Of a stretch of 64,000 nucleotides of DNA, positions 18,184 through 32,868 are shown piece by piece. Each line of letters begins with the position of its first letter. The stretch's first letter is position 1. The translations under genes and the position numbers were made by a program. The stretch covers positions 124,001-188,000 of the forward strand of contig CAMYXP010000003.1 of assembly GCA_947303085.1 (NCBI GenBank), given 5' to 3'. Source of the DNA: an uncultured Bacteroidales bacterium (GTDB taxonomy: Bacteria > Bacteroidota > Bacteroidia > Bacteroidales > F082). Below the pieces are notes generated by a model. That model was not told where the DNA came from. It worked only from the letters and a program-made list of their open reading frames with translations, and ran no database searches.

Positions 18184-18567
18184 AACCTCCCAGAAATCGG
18201 CAGGGAGCCACACATTGTGCATGTGCGTGGCTTCTTTAAACAATGGCGCAATCTCTTGAGGTGTGAAGCCCGCGATGCCGCATCCGATGCGTGTCACGAG
18301 AAAGTCCAAATCGGGATGGTTGGCAGCAAAATCAATGAATTTATCGACGTAAGGTTTGATTGTCTCAACTCCGCCTTGCATGGTCGGGATGGCGTACGAT
18401 TGTCCTTGAATGCCGTCGCCGTTGCCGAATTTAGCGCCAAACATCACTCTTGCCGTGAACGCCGCGCCACCGGCATGGTAACCTTGCAAATTGCTTCCAA
18501 AAACAAAGGTTTCATTAGGTTTTAGGGCAATTACCTCATCAGGAGTCACTCGTTTGAAATTCGCCAT
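18163..18567 (-). CDS. Macro-domain-like protein (A1S_2505 type)
   Basis: 134 residues. The conserved pattern FVFGSNLQGYHAGGAA, then SYAIPTM, FAANHPDL and VTRIGCGIAGF resembles a small family annotated as A1S_2505-like or phage-related, which looks like a divergent macro (ADP-ribose-binding) fold. The glycine-rich segments would form the nucleotide loop. No signal peptide. It is last in a possible minus-strand operon after the aldo/keto reductase (18-bp gap). Its ligand is unknown; ADP-ribose or a nucleotide derivative is inference. Confidence 0.65.
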   Translation of the reverse strand: MANFKRVTPDEVIALKPNETFVFGSNLQGYHAGGAAFTARVMFGAKFGNGDGIQGQSYAIPTMQGGVETIKPYVDKFIDFAANHPDLDFLVTRIGCGIAGFTPQEIAPLFKEATHMHNVWLPADFWEVLTEAGD

Positions 18568-18585
18568 AATTATTGAATTATTATA

Positions 18586-19968
18586 TTAAATAGTTCTTTT
18601 TAATTTCTCAACAATATCGTTGATTCTCGTAAGTTGCTCAGGGATGTTGATATGTTGCGGACAATGCGAAACACATTGCTTGCACCCGATGCAGTGTTCG
18701 ACTTGTCGGTCGGCCTCCAGCTGACGGTTGTATTCAATCAGAAAACGACGGCGCGCTTGTCGGTAATCCTTTGATTGTGAATTATCGACGATGCTGCCTT
18801 CGTTGACGCATTTGTTGTAGAAACTGAAATTTGTCGGGATGTCGATGCCGTAAGGACAAGGCATGCAGTATTGGCAAGAAGTGCAAGGAATTATTGGGTA
18901 TTTCAGATATTGATCGGCAATTTCCATCAACAACTTAAGCTCTTCGTCGGTGCAAGGCTGCAGCGGACAATAAGTCCTCAAGTTATCCTGCAGATGTTCC
19001 ATGTAAGTCATGCCGCTCAATACTGTGAGCACGTTAGGGTAGGTGCCTACGAAGCGGAATGCCCATGACGCCACGCTGTTTTGCGTGGCACGTCGTTTCA
19101 AGGTGTTTGCCAGCACATCAGGCAGATTGGCCAACCGTCCGCCAAGAAGAGGCTCCATGATGACGGCCGGAATGTTCAAATCAGCAAGGCGTTTGTATAG
19201 ATAATCGGCGTTAACGTTGTCTTCGTCGACATCATGCGCATGCTCCCAGTCGATATAATTCATCTCGATTTGCACGAAATCCCAATGATATTTTTCGTGG
19301 TTGTCGAGCAGCCACTCGATGACGCGCTGGTCGCCATGAAACGAGAATCCTAGGTTGCGAATACGTCCGGCCTTGCGTTCTTCCTGCACGAAATCAATCA
19401 TTCCGTTATCGATGTAACGTTTTTGGAAAGTCTCCCAGCCGTCCAAGCCCTTGCTGCCGTTGCCGACAGAATGAAGCAGATAATAGTCGAAATAATCGGT
19501 TTGCAGCTTCTCGAAAGAGTCGTAATACATCTTAATTGATGCCTCGCGGCTCCAGAATTGTGGTGCGAAATTCGACAGTTTCGTAGCCAGATAATATTTT
19601 TCGCGAGGATAACGGCTTAAGGCGATTCCTGTGGAAACCTCTGAATTTCCTCGGCAATATACAGGGGAGGTGTCGTAGTAATTGACACCGTGTTCCATGG
19701 CAAAATCCACCAGTTTGTTGACCATTTCCTGGTCGATGACGTTATCCTTAAACGGCAGTCGCATCATTCCGTAGCCCAAAATCGACACTTTGTCGCTGGT
19801 GTTATGGTTGACGCGGTATGTCATTTTATCCTTCGGAATGTCGCCGACAGAATAGGTGGTTTCTTTGTCGAAACTCTCTGATTTACAGCCACTTAATGCT
19901 ACTGCTGAAACAGCTGCGGTGGCTCCGATGACCTGAAGGAATTCTTTTCGTGATATATTTTTTTTCAT
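18586..19968 (-). CDS. Aldo/keto reductase lipoprotein with two C-terminal Fe-S motifs
   Basis: 460 residues. The N-terminus reads SRKEFLQ followed by a hydrophobic stretch and a lipobox ALSGC, so it is probably an exported lipoprotein, with a signal resembling the twin-arginine type (RK instead of RR). A TIM-barrel aldo/keto reductase follows: YDTSPVY, LATKL and LLHSVG supply the expected catalytic Tyr, Lys and His. The C-terminal part holds CTSCQYCMPCPYG and CIGCKQCVSHCPQ ferredoxin-like motifs. The gene is 3 bp from a membrane polyferredoxin, so electrons may pass between them. The substrate is unknown. Confidence 0.85.
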   Translation of the reverse strand: MKKNISRKEFLQVIGATAAVSAVALSGCKSESFDKETTYSVGDIPKDKMTYRVNHNTSDKVSILGYGMMRLPFKDNVIDQEMVNKLVDFAMEHGVNYYDTSPVYCRGNSEVSTGIALSRYPREKYYLATKLSNFAPQFWSREASIKMYYDSFEKLQTDYFDYYLLHSVGNGSKGLDGWETFQKRYIDNGMIDFVQEERKAGRIRNLGFSFHGDQRVIEWLLDNHEKYHWDFVQIEMNYIDWEHAHDVDEDNVNADYLYKRLADLNIPAVIMEPLLGGRLANLPDVLANTLKRRATQNSVASWAFRFVGTYPNVLTVLSGMTYMEHLQDNLRTYCPLQPCTDEELKLLMEIADQYLKYPIIPCTSCQYCMPCPYGIDIPTNFSFYNKCVNEGSIVDNSQSKDYRQARRRFLIEYNRQLEADRQVEHCIGCKQCVSHCPQHINIPEQLTRINDIVEKLKRTI

Positions 19969-19971
19969 AAC

Positions 19972-21489
19972 TTATATTGTTCTATGATTCAAATTTCCTT
20001 CAACATAAATAGCGCTGAACGGGCGGGCAGGGCAGACGTGTTCGCATGCGCCGCAGCCGATGCACCTTTCTTCGTTGATGGCTGGAACCTTTGGTGACAA
20101 ATCATTGTCAGGGTCGGATGGCACCATGGTGATTGCTCCTGAAGGACAATGTCTGGCGCAGTTTCCGCATTCCACGCCGTCGCACAAAGGCACGCAGTTT
20201 CGTCCAATCCACACGGCGTGACCTATCTGGATGGCGGTCTTTTCCTCACGCGTCACTTTGCGAATTGCACCTGCCGGACAAACCTCGGAGCAGGCCGTGC
20301 ATTCCGGACGGCAATAGCCACGTTCGTACGACATCTCAGGCTGCATGAAAGTCTCCAGTTTTGATGAAGGACGAAGAACGCCATTCGGACAAGCCTGAAC
20401 GCACAACTGACAGCCAGTGCATCTCGAAGTGAAGTTGCTTAAACTCACCGAACCTGCGGGTTTTAAAGGCGTTTCACGCTTTGGGGCTTGCTTTTTCACT
20501 ATGGTGGCGAGACCGCCGTCGACGACTTTTTCCTGTGCTTTGAGTGTAGTTGCTGTTGCTAAAAAAGCTATTGTCGAAAGGAAAGTTTTACGAGAAGTTT
20601 TACCTTCTGTAATAGATTTCTCGGAATTCTCCGAACTTTCCGGTTTAGTTTTTTCTGAGTTCTCAGAGAACCCTACATTTGCGCTATATTTTATTGCACT
20701 TTTGTTGCATCTATCCAAGCAAACGAAGCATGTCACGCATTTCGAGTAATCGATAAAATGATTTTTCGCGTCGATGGCCGAGCAACGGCAGTTTTTCTCG
20801 CAGAGACCGCAACCATTGCATTTTTCGGTGTCGAAACGTGGCTTGAATAATGAATATTTTGCAAAAACACCCAAAACAGTACCGACAGGGCAGAAGTTAT
20901 AGCAAAAATCGCGGCCCCACAAGAACGCTTGAGTCGTGACATACACAAAGTAAACCAGCGAAACGATGAATATCGGCAAGCTCTTGATATAAACATCAAC
21001 GGAGTAAAACGCATAGCTGTTAAATCTCTCGGCAAAATACGCTAACACATTGTTAATCAATTGATAAACAGGTGCAAAAACATTCGAGGCGATGCGACCG
21101 TAGATACTGTAAGGAGCTATGAATATCGCTATCGAGTTTAACCCGAAGAAAATCAAAAGTGCAAATACAATAGCAATAGAATATCTAAGCCATTTTCGGT
21201 TTCTCTTGAATTTGTAACGGTTTTTCTTGCGTCGCTCGCCAAGCCATGCGATGCCATCCTGATAAACGCCGAGAGGGCAGATGATAGAACAGTAAATCCT
21301 TCCGAAAAGCACTGTAACCACAAGAATTGCGGCTACAATCACGAAACTTGATGCCAGCAGAGCCGGTAGAAATTGCAGCTTTGCCAACCAACCAAACCAG
21401 GCATGAAGCGCTCCTGAAAAATCAAGAAATAACAGGGTTATCAGCGTAAAGCAGATAATCGCCAAGGTAACTCTTAGTTTTCTTAACAT
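19972..21489 (-). CDS. NapH/YccM-like membrane polyferredoxin with six Fe-S motifs
   Basis: 505 residues. The first ~215 hold several membrane helices with the paired CPLG and CPVG cysteine motifs of the NapH group. Two cytoplasmic-type [4Fe-4S] motifs follow (CNGCGLCEKNC, CVTCFVCLDRC). A middle segment SRKTFLSTIAFLATATTLKAQ-like looks like an internal signal or membrane segment. Four more Cys clusters come after it (CTGCQLCVQAC, CRPECTACSEVC, the CDGVECGNCARHC group, CIGCGACEHVC). It looks like a membrane ferredoxin joined to a second four-cluster ferredoxin placed across the membrane. It should be a multi-cluster electron wire serving the adjacent lipoprotein reductase. Confidence 0.85.
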   Translation of the reverse strand: MLRKLRVTLAIICFTLITLLFLDFSGALHAWFGWLAKLQFLPALLASSFVIVAAILVVTVLFGRIYCSIICPLGVYQDGIAWLGERRKKNRYKFKRNRKWLRYSIAIVFALLIFFGLNSIAIFIAPYSIYGRIASNVFAPVYQLINNVLAYFAERFNSYAFYSVDVYIKSLPIFIVSLVYFVYVTTQAFLWGRDFCYNFCPVGTVLGVFAKYSLFKPRFDTEKCNGCGLCEKNCRCSAIDAKNHFIDYSKCVTCFVCLDRCNKSAIKYSANVGFSENSEKTKPESSENSEKSITEGKTSRKTFLSTIAFLATATTLKAQEKVVDGGLATIVKKQAPKRETPLKPAGSVSLSNFTSRCTGCQLCVQACPNGVLRPSSKLETFMQPEMSYERGYCRPECTACSEVCPAGAIRKVTREEKTAIQIGHAVWIGRNCVPLCDGVECGNCARHCPSGAITMVPSDPDNDLSPKVPAINEERCIGCGACEHVCPARPFSAIYVEGNLNHRTI

Positions 21490-21520
21490 AATCCTATTAT
21501 TTAGTTGTTCAGTTTAATAC

Positions 21521-24629
<3,109 letters not shown>

Positions 24630-24638
24630 AATCAATTG

Positions 24639-24848
24639 TTATTTTAAGACTTTATAGTTGCATGACGCATTGATATTGAGGTCGTTGTTCAGATAATCCT
24701 CCCATTCACGGCACTCTTTTTTAGAATAAGCGTTGTAAATAATCTCGTCAACATTATCATCCAAATAAGTGCAGATGCATCTTTTTTCACATGAGGAAAA
24801 GCCGACAACAATCAGTGTGAGCAGTGATAAAACAATGAATTTTTTCAT
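24639..24848 (-). CDS. Small cysteine-rich lipoprotein
   Basis: 69 residues. The signal peptide ends in the lipobox GFSSC, so C20 would be lipidated; the ~50-residue mature part has four more cysteines (KRCICTY, KECREW, ASCNY), which could form two disulfides in the periplasm. No family recognised. It has its own -7 box and good spacing to the next gene, which supports it as real. Confidence 0.7.
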   Translation of the reverse strand: MKKFIVLSLLTLIVVGFSSCEKRCICTYLDDNVDEIIYNAYSKKECREWEDYLNNDLNINASCNYKVLK

Positions 24849-24867
24849 ATTTAAAATGATTAACTTG

Positions 24868-24875
24868 CAAAGATA
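24868..24875 (-). promoter_or_regulatory. -7 box for the lipoprotein-ligA operon
   Basis: Minus-strand TATCTTTG, 20 bp upstream of the lipoprotein start. A TTG at 24898-24900 gives a 22-bp spacer. Genes 24848 down to 18163 could share this transcript. Confidence 0.6.
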
Positions 24876-24953
24876 AGGATTTTTTCTGAAAAATGCACAA
24901 TTATTTCAAAAATTAATTTCATGAAAATTCGTCTGGTTTTTACAGAAAATTTG

Positions 24954-24961
24954 TATTTTTG
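24954..24961 (+). promoter_or_regulatory. -7 box for the beta-galactosidase operon
   Basis: TATTTTTG, 34 bp before the ATG at 24996. The -33 region is only a weak match (TCTGG). Confidence 0.55.
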
Positions 24962-24992
24962 TAGATTATATTTGAAGATTTTAAACTCATAA

Positions 24993-28199
<3,207 letters not shown>

Positions 28200-28218
28200 T
28201 CATTAAAAGATAAATACT

Positions 28219-29898
28219 ATGTTTAAAGGTCATCCTAAAGGTTTGTATGCCTTAGCGTTAGCCAACACCGGCGAGCGTTTTGGCTATTACACCATGCTTG
28301 CGATCTTCGTGTTGTTTTTGCAGGCAAAATTCGGTCTCACAGCTCAGGCTGCCGGACAATTCTACGGCATTTTCCTTGCCGCCGTTTATTTCATGCCAAT
28401 CCTTGGCGGTTTCATAGCCGATAAGTTCTGGGGCTTCGGCAAGACCGTCGTCACCGGTATCTTGGTGATGTTTGCGGGATATCTGCTGCTGTTTACGCAG
28501 AAAGACGCCTCAGGCAGCATGGCATTCACCATGATGATTATCGCTTTGCTGTGCATCGCGATTGGAACAGGTCTTTTTAAAGGCAACCTCCAGGTGATGG
28601 TAGGCAACCTTTACGACGACGCTAAATACGCTGCCAAACGCGACGGCGGATTCAGCTTGTTCTACATGGCCATCAACATCGGCTCGATGTTCGCTCCGAC
28701 AACGGCTACAGCGGTCACCAACCTCTTCCTTGGCAAGAGCGGCTTAAGTTACGACGCCAACATCCCATCGCTGGCACATCAGTTCCTTGACGGAACGATA
28801 ACCACCGACGGTATGTCACGACTCGAGACATTGGCATCGACACAGAGCAGCTTCAGTGGCGACATGACAGCGTTCTGCACCAATTATATCGATTCATTAT
28901 CAGTGGCTTACAGCTATGGCTTCGGCATTGCCTGCATCTCGTTGATTTTGTCAATAGCCATTTATTTCGGTTTCCGTAAGTCGTTCAAACACGTCGACGT
29001 GCGCAAAGGTGAGAAAAAACAGGAAGAAGCTGTTGTTGAACTCACTCCTAAACAGACAAAAGACCGCATCGTGGCGTTGTGTCTCGTGTTCGCTGTCGTC
29101 ATTTTCTTCTGGATGGCGTTCCAGCAGGCCGGTTTGACACTTACATACTTCGCCCGCGACTACACCTCGCCAGTCGCAACAGGATGGACACGCATCGGAT
29201 TCGATGTCTTTACACTGGCAATGATAGCTGTTGGTGTTTATGCATTGTTCGGAGTGTTCCAAAGTAACACAAAAAGAGGAAAGACCTTGTCGGGATTACT
29301 GCTTTTGGCATGTGTCGCCGGCGTGTGGTACAAAGCCGCCAATGTTGACAGGTATGTCTGTCTGCTTCCACAGATTTTCCAGCATTTCAATCCGTTCTTC
29401 GTGGTCGCTCTGACACCTGTTTCAATGGCATTGTTCAGCGCCTTGGCTAAGAAAGGCAAGGAGCCGTCGGCACCTCGAAAGATTGCCTTGGGAATGCTTG
29501 TGGCTGCCCTGGGTTACTGCGTCATGGCGGCGGCCTCATTCGGACTTCCTTCACCTAAAGAGTTGTCGGCTACAGGAGGCGTAAGTAGTGTTCTTGTTTC
29601 CCCAAACTGGCTTATTTCAACTTATTTAGTACTTACATTCGGAGAGTTGCTATTAAGCCCGATGGGAATCTCATTCGTGTCGAAGGTGGCTCCGCCTAAG
29701 CTTAAAGGTCTGATGATGGGTCTTTGGTTTGGCGCTACTGCAATAGGCAATTATCTCACCTCAGTCATCAGCTCGATTTGGAACACAGGTCTCTCGCTGG
29801 TGATGATTTGGGGCGTTTTAATCATACTTTGCGTGGTGTCCGCAATCTTCATGTTCTCGATGATGAAGCGACTGGAAAACGCCACCTCGGAATGCTAA
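28219..29898 (+). CDS. Proton-dependent oligopeptide transporter (POT/PTR2)
   Basis: 559 residues, about 14 membrane helices. The POT signature is clear: NTGERFGYYTM in helix 1, and GTGLFKGNLQVMVGNLY with FSLFYMAINIGSMFAP in helices 4-5. It imports di- or tripeptides with protons. With the secreted dipeptidase and amino acid fermentation genes it suggests peptide feeding. Pairing with beta-galactosidase is unexpected and may only reflect shared transcription. A strong terminator follows. Confidence 0.92.
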   Translation: MFKGHPKGLYALALANTGERFGYYTMLAIFVLFLQAKFGLTAQAAGQFYGIFLAAVYFMPILGGFIADKFWGFGKTVVTGILVMFAGYLLLFTQKDASGSMAFTMMIIALLCIAIGTGLFKGNLQVMVGNLYDDAKYAAKRDGGFSLFYMAINIGSMFAPTTATAVTNLFLGKSGLSYDANIPSLAHQFLDGTITTDGMSRLETLASTQSSFSGDMTAFCTNYIDSLSVAYSYGFGIACISLILSIAIYFGFRKSFKHVDVRKGEKKQEEAVVELTPKQTKDRIVALCLVFAVVIFFWMAFQQAGLTLTYFARDYTSPVATGWTRIGFDVFTLAMIAVGVYALFGVFQSNTKRGKTLSGLLLLACVAGVWYKAANVDRYVCLLPQIFQHFNPFFVVALTPVSMALFSALAKKGKEPSAPRKIALGMLVAALGYCVMAAASFGLPSPKELSATGGVSSVLVSPNWLISTYLVLTFGELLLSPMGISFVSKVAPPKLKGLMMGLWFGATAIGNYLTSVISSIWNTGLSLVMIWGVLIILCVVSAIFMFSMMKRLENATSEC

Positions 29899-29900
29899 TA

Positions 29901-29930
29901 AAAAAGGACGTCGTTGACGTCCTTTTTTTT
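29901..29930. terminator. Bidirectional terminator between POT and arginine deiminase
   Basis: Stem GGACGTC / GACGTCC with a GTT loop, A-run before and eight T after. It fills the gap between two convergent genes. Confidence 0.9.
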
Positions 29931-29931
29931 A

Positions 29932-31173
29932 TTACCACTCAACTGGTTGTCTTAACAGCGGCATCGTCATGCATCTGGCACCGCCGCCACCGCGTGATAG
30001 CTCGTTGCCCTCGAAGGCGACAACGCAGCGTTTATAGTCGTTCGGACTGACCTTTCCTGATGCCACGTCGGCGGCTTTCAGTACCTCGAAGCCGTTCTGG
30101 TTCAACGCCTCAATGGTGTTGTAGTTTCTAGCGTAGCCGAGAACCTTGCCTGGGGCGAAGCAGAAGAAGTTGGCTCCGCTGTGCCACTGTTCGCGCGGTC
30201 CGGCATAGTCATCGCCACCGCCGCAGAACACAGGCTCGAGGTTCATGCCGAGTTTCGCCAATGCCTCGATGAGGTTCTTCTCCTCACGTATCTTGGTATA
30301 TTCGTAGCCATTCACCTCATAGTGTATGGTCTTGAAATAATCATTCATAATCACAGGCTTATAAGCCATGCAACGGTCTTTGTCGAGGAAGGTGAACACC
30401 ATATCCAGATGGATGAAGGAGTCAGGTTCCAATGGCAGCTGTTGTGTGATGAGATGACGCACTCCGCCCAGACTTCTCAGATGGTCGAGCAATGCCTGCA
30501 CTCCTTCTTCGCTCGTTCTGGCACCACAACCGCTCAAGATGATGTCGTGACGTGCAATCTCAACGTCGCCGCCTTCAACAGAACCCATGCCGTTTTTGCT
30601 GAAACGGTTGATAGGGTTTATTGTTTCAACATTAATAATGTTTGAGTGGTTGAAGATGGTCTCAAGAATCATTGTCTCGCGGTCGCGCACATCGGTGGCC
30701 ATCCTGCTGATCATCACGTTGTTATACATAGTAAACGACGCGTCTCTCATGAAGAAAAGGTTCGGGATAGGAGGGAAGATGTAGCGTTCCTTAAGGCTCT
30801 TGTTGTCGTAGCCCTCAATGAGCACTGTCGCCAGTTTTTCCACGTCAAAGCTGCAAAGCAACTCTGTGAGGTATGGCAGGTTTTCCCTCTCACAAATTCT
30901 GGATACGAGGCTCTCTCTTATTTCGGTGTCTTTCAACACATCTACCAACAAATCCTTGAAATACAATACGTTAGTAACTTTTTTCAAACTTCCTTCGAAG
31001 TTTTTATAGTTCTCTGACGCTTCACGATAGTTTAAAATGTCACTGAAAAGGAATTTGTGGGCGTTTTCTGGTGTCATATGCTCGATTTCCTTACCCGGAG
31101 CGTGCAAAATGACATATTCCAATTTACCAATTTCTGATTCAACACAAGGTATTACACGTCGAAAATAATCCAT
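29932..31173 (-). CDS. arcA: Arginine deiminase
   Basis: 413 residues, standard length. It has the family motifs FFMRDASF, SVEGGDVE, HLDMVF with catalytic His, and the nucleophile C401 in GGGARCMTMP. It converts arginine to citrulline and ammonia. The usual partners, ornithine carbamoyltransferase (arcB), carbamate kinase (arcC) and antiporter (arcD), are not adjacent, so in this window it can only make citrulline. It has its own promoter and shares a terminator with the POT gene. No signal peptide, so cytoplasmic. Confidence 0.95.
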   Translation of the reverse strand: MDYFRRVIPCVESEIGKLEYVILHAPGKEIEHMTPENAHKFLFSDILNYREASENYKNFEGSLKKVTNVLYFKDLLVDVLKDTEIRESLVSRICERENLPYLTELLCSFDVEKLATVLIEGYDNKSLKERYIFPPIPNLFFMRDASFTMYNNVMISRMATDVRDRETMILETIFNHSNIINVETINPINRFSKNGMGSVEGGDVEIARHDIILSGCGARTSEEGVQALLDHLRSLGGVRHLITQQLPLEPDSFIHLDMVFTFLDKDRCMAYKPVIMNDYFKTIHYEVNGYEYTKIREEKNLIEALAKLGMNLEPVFCGGGDDYAGPREQWHSGANFFCFAPGKVLGYARNYNTIEALNQNGFEVLKAADVASGKVSPNDYKRCVVAFEGNELSRGGGGARCMTMPLLRQPVEW

Positions 31174-31196
31174 AAAATATTCTTTGAAATTTTCTG

Positions 31197-31204
31197 CAAA
31201 AATA
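31197..31204 (-). promoter_or_regulatory. -7 box for arginine deiminase
   Basis: Minus-strand TATTTTTG 24 bp upstream of the start, with TTG at 31227-31229 (22-bp spacer). Confidence 0.6.
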
Positions 31205-31254
31205 CAATTTTTTTGATAATCTCTAACAACTTTTAACTTTAAACTTTAAAACTA

Positions 31255-31282
31255 CTCTAAACTCTACACTCTAAACTCTACA
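31255..31282 (+). repeat. Tandem 14-mer beside a stop codon
   Basis: Two perfect copies of CTCTAAACTCTACA, preceded by degenerate AACTTTAAA repeats, ending exactly at the stop codon of the next minus-strand gene. Confidence 0.8.
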
Positions 31283-31792
31283 CTAATAGAGTTCTATGAA
31301 CTCATAGCCATTTCCCATCGCATCCAAAAACTTCACCAAATCAGTCGTCTTAATCACGCAAGTTCCTGTGTTGTCATTCGGGTGGAAACTGATATATTCT
31401 CTATCAAGTAAATTTTTGTCTAGATACAGATAAACATGGTGTTCCTCGTCGTTTATGATGCCGAAAGGAGAGACGCTGCCTGGCTTCAAGCCAAGATATT
31501 TATCCATTCTGGCTTCAGATGCGAAGCTAAGTTTTCCTTGTTTCAAACGATGCTCAAGATCATGAATGGCAAGCTGCTGCATACAGTCGAAAATCACCAG
31601 ATAATGGCGGTTTCCCTTGTGGTTTCTGAAAAACAGATTTTTGCAATGTGTCCACTCAAACTTACCCCAATAATTCAAAGCATCTTCAATGGTCGGCAAT
31701 GCCGGATGAAATATCAACTTAAACGGAATTTCAAGCTCATTCAGCTTATCGACGACTTTTTTCTGTCGTTCGGAAAGTACATGTTCTGACAT
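31283..31792 (-). CDS. Trans-editing aminoacyl-tRNA deacylase, ProX/YbaK type
   Basis: 169 residues, one YbaK/EbsC domain. Typical features: FKLIFHPALPTIEDA near the start, the CKNLFFRNHKGNRHYLVIFD strand region, and GLKPGSVSPFGI. Such proteins hydrolyse mischarged tRNA, usually alanyl-tRNA(Pro), protecting translation accuracy. The longer ProXp-Ala/PrdX form fits best; the tRNA specificity cannot be read here. It stands between two repeat regions. Confidence 0.85.
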   Translation of the reverse strand: MSEHVLSERQKKVVDKLNELEIPFKLIFHPALPTIEDALNYWGKFEWTHCKNLFFRNHKGNRHYLVIFDCMQQLAIHDLEHRLKQGKLSFASEARMDKYLGLKPGSVSPFGIINDEEHHVYLYLDKNLLDREYISFHPNDNTGTCVIKTTDLVKFLDAMGNGYEFIELY

Positions 31793-31813
31793 AGTTATCG
31801 TTAAGTTTGAACG

Positions 31814-31898
31814 AGTTTCCTCACTTCGTTCGGAATGACAACAGTTTTTGGTAACCTAATACCGTTGTCATTCCGAGCACGCAGTGCGAGGAATCTCA
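31814..31898. repeat. Inverted repeat pair, overlaps the SPFH gene stop
   Basis: Left arm (31814-31843) and right arm (31863-31898) are imperfect inverted copies of a CCTCRCTNCGTTCGGAATGA-like unit, separated by about 20 bp. The right arm includes the stop codon of the SPFH gene. Units of this type are scattered in many Bacteroidota genomes. It may fold as a long hairpin and end the SPFH transcript. Confidence 0.75.
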
Positions 31899-32864
31899 TT
31901 TGAATATTTCTTTAATTCCTCCAATTGAGCCGAGCAAATTCGTTGCTTCGTAAGGGATGTAAACCGTCTTGTTATCTTTGCCGCTGGTCATTTCTTTCAG
32001 TGTCTCGATGTATTTCGTCGCCAAAAGATACGATGCCGGGTCGGTCTTTGTAGCTTTGATGGCATCAGCGACGAGTTGGATGGCTTGTGCCTCGGCTTCA
32101 GCCTGCATGATCTTGGCTTTCGCGACACCTTCAGCCTCGAGCAGCGTCGACTGTTTCACGGCCTCAGCCTTGTTGATTGCCGAGGTCTTTTCACCTTCTG
32201 AATTCAAAATCGCTGACTGTTTTTCACCTTCTGCCTTCAAAATCTCGGCACGACGGTTACGCTCGGCCTGCATCTGTTTTTCCATCGCCTGGCGCACTGT
32301 CTCAGGTGGTGTAATATCTTGAAGCTCAACACGGTTGACCTTAACACCCCATTTGTTTGTAGCGTCGTCCAACACAGCGCGCAACTTGGCATTGATGGTG
32401 TCACGTGATGTCAAAGTCTCGTCAAGCTCAAGCTCACCGATAACATTACGAAGCGTGGTCTGCGTAAGCTTTTCAATCGCATTCGGCAAGTTGTCAATCT
32501 CATATACCGACTTTATCGGGTCGACAATCTGGAAATACAGCAAAGCGTTAATCTCAGTCGTTACGTTATCTTTTGTAATCACGTTTTGTTTTGGGAAGTC
32601 GTACACCTGTTCACGGAGGTCGATTTTTGCTGTCTCGCTCATTCGCACTACTTGACGTCCTTGATAACCTTCAACCACTTTTCTTGTGACGATGATTTTC
32701 GGGCGGTCGATGATAGGCCAAATGATATTCAGACCTGCAGGAAGCACCTTATGGAACTTTCCGAGGCGCTCGATTACTCTTGTTTCCGACTGCGGGACTA
32801 CCTTCAGTCCGGCTAAAGCGAATATGATAACTATCGCTGCTATTACTATTACAACGTAAATCAT
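31896..32864 (-). CDS. SPFH/Band 7 (stomatin-like) membrane protein
   Basis: 322 residues. One N-terminal membrane helix (IYVVIVIAAIVIIFALAG), then the SPFH domain (SETRVIERLGKFHKVLPAGLN; MEKQMQAERNRRAEI at the end), and an Ala/Glu-rich coiled coil (AEGEKQSAILNSEGEK repeats). Such proteins form large ring assemblies at the membrane and organise proteases or lipid domains. The NfeD partner is encoded 4 bp upstream, the usual stomatin/NfeD operon. Confidence 0.92.
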   Translation of the reverse strand: MIYVVIVIAAIVIIFALAGLKVVPQSETRVIERLGKFHKVLPAGLNIIWPIIDRPKIIVTRKVVEGYQGRQVVRMSETAKIDLREQVYDFPKQNVITKDNVTTEINALLYFQIVDPIKSVYEIDNLPNAIEKLTQTTLRNVIGELELDETLTSRDTINAKLRAVLDDATNKWGVKVNRVELQDITPPETVRQAMEKQMQAERNRRAEILKAEGEKQSAILNSEGEKTSAINKAEAVKQSTLLEAEGVAKAKIMQAEAEAQAIQLVADAIKATKTDPASYLLATKYIETLKEMTSGKDNKTVYIPYEATNLLGSIGGIKEIFK

Positions 32865-32868
32865 GGTA

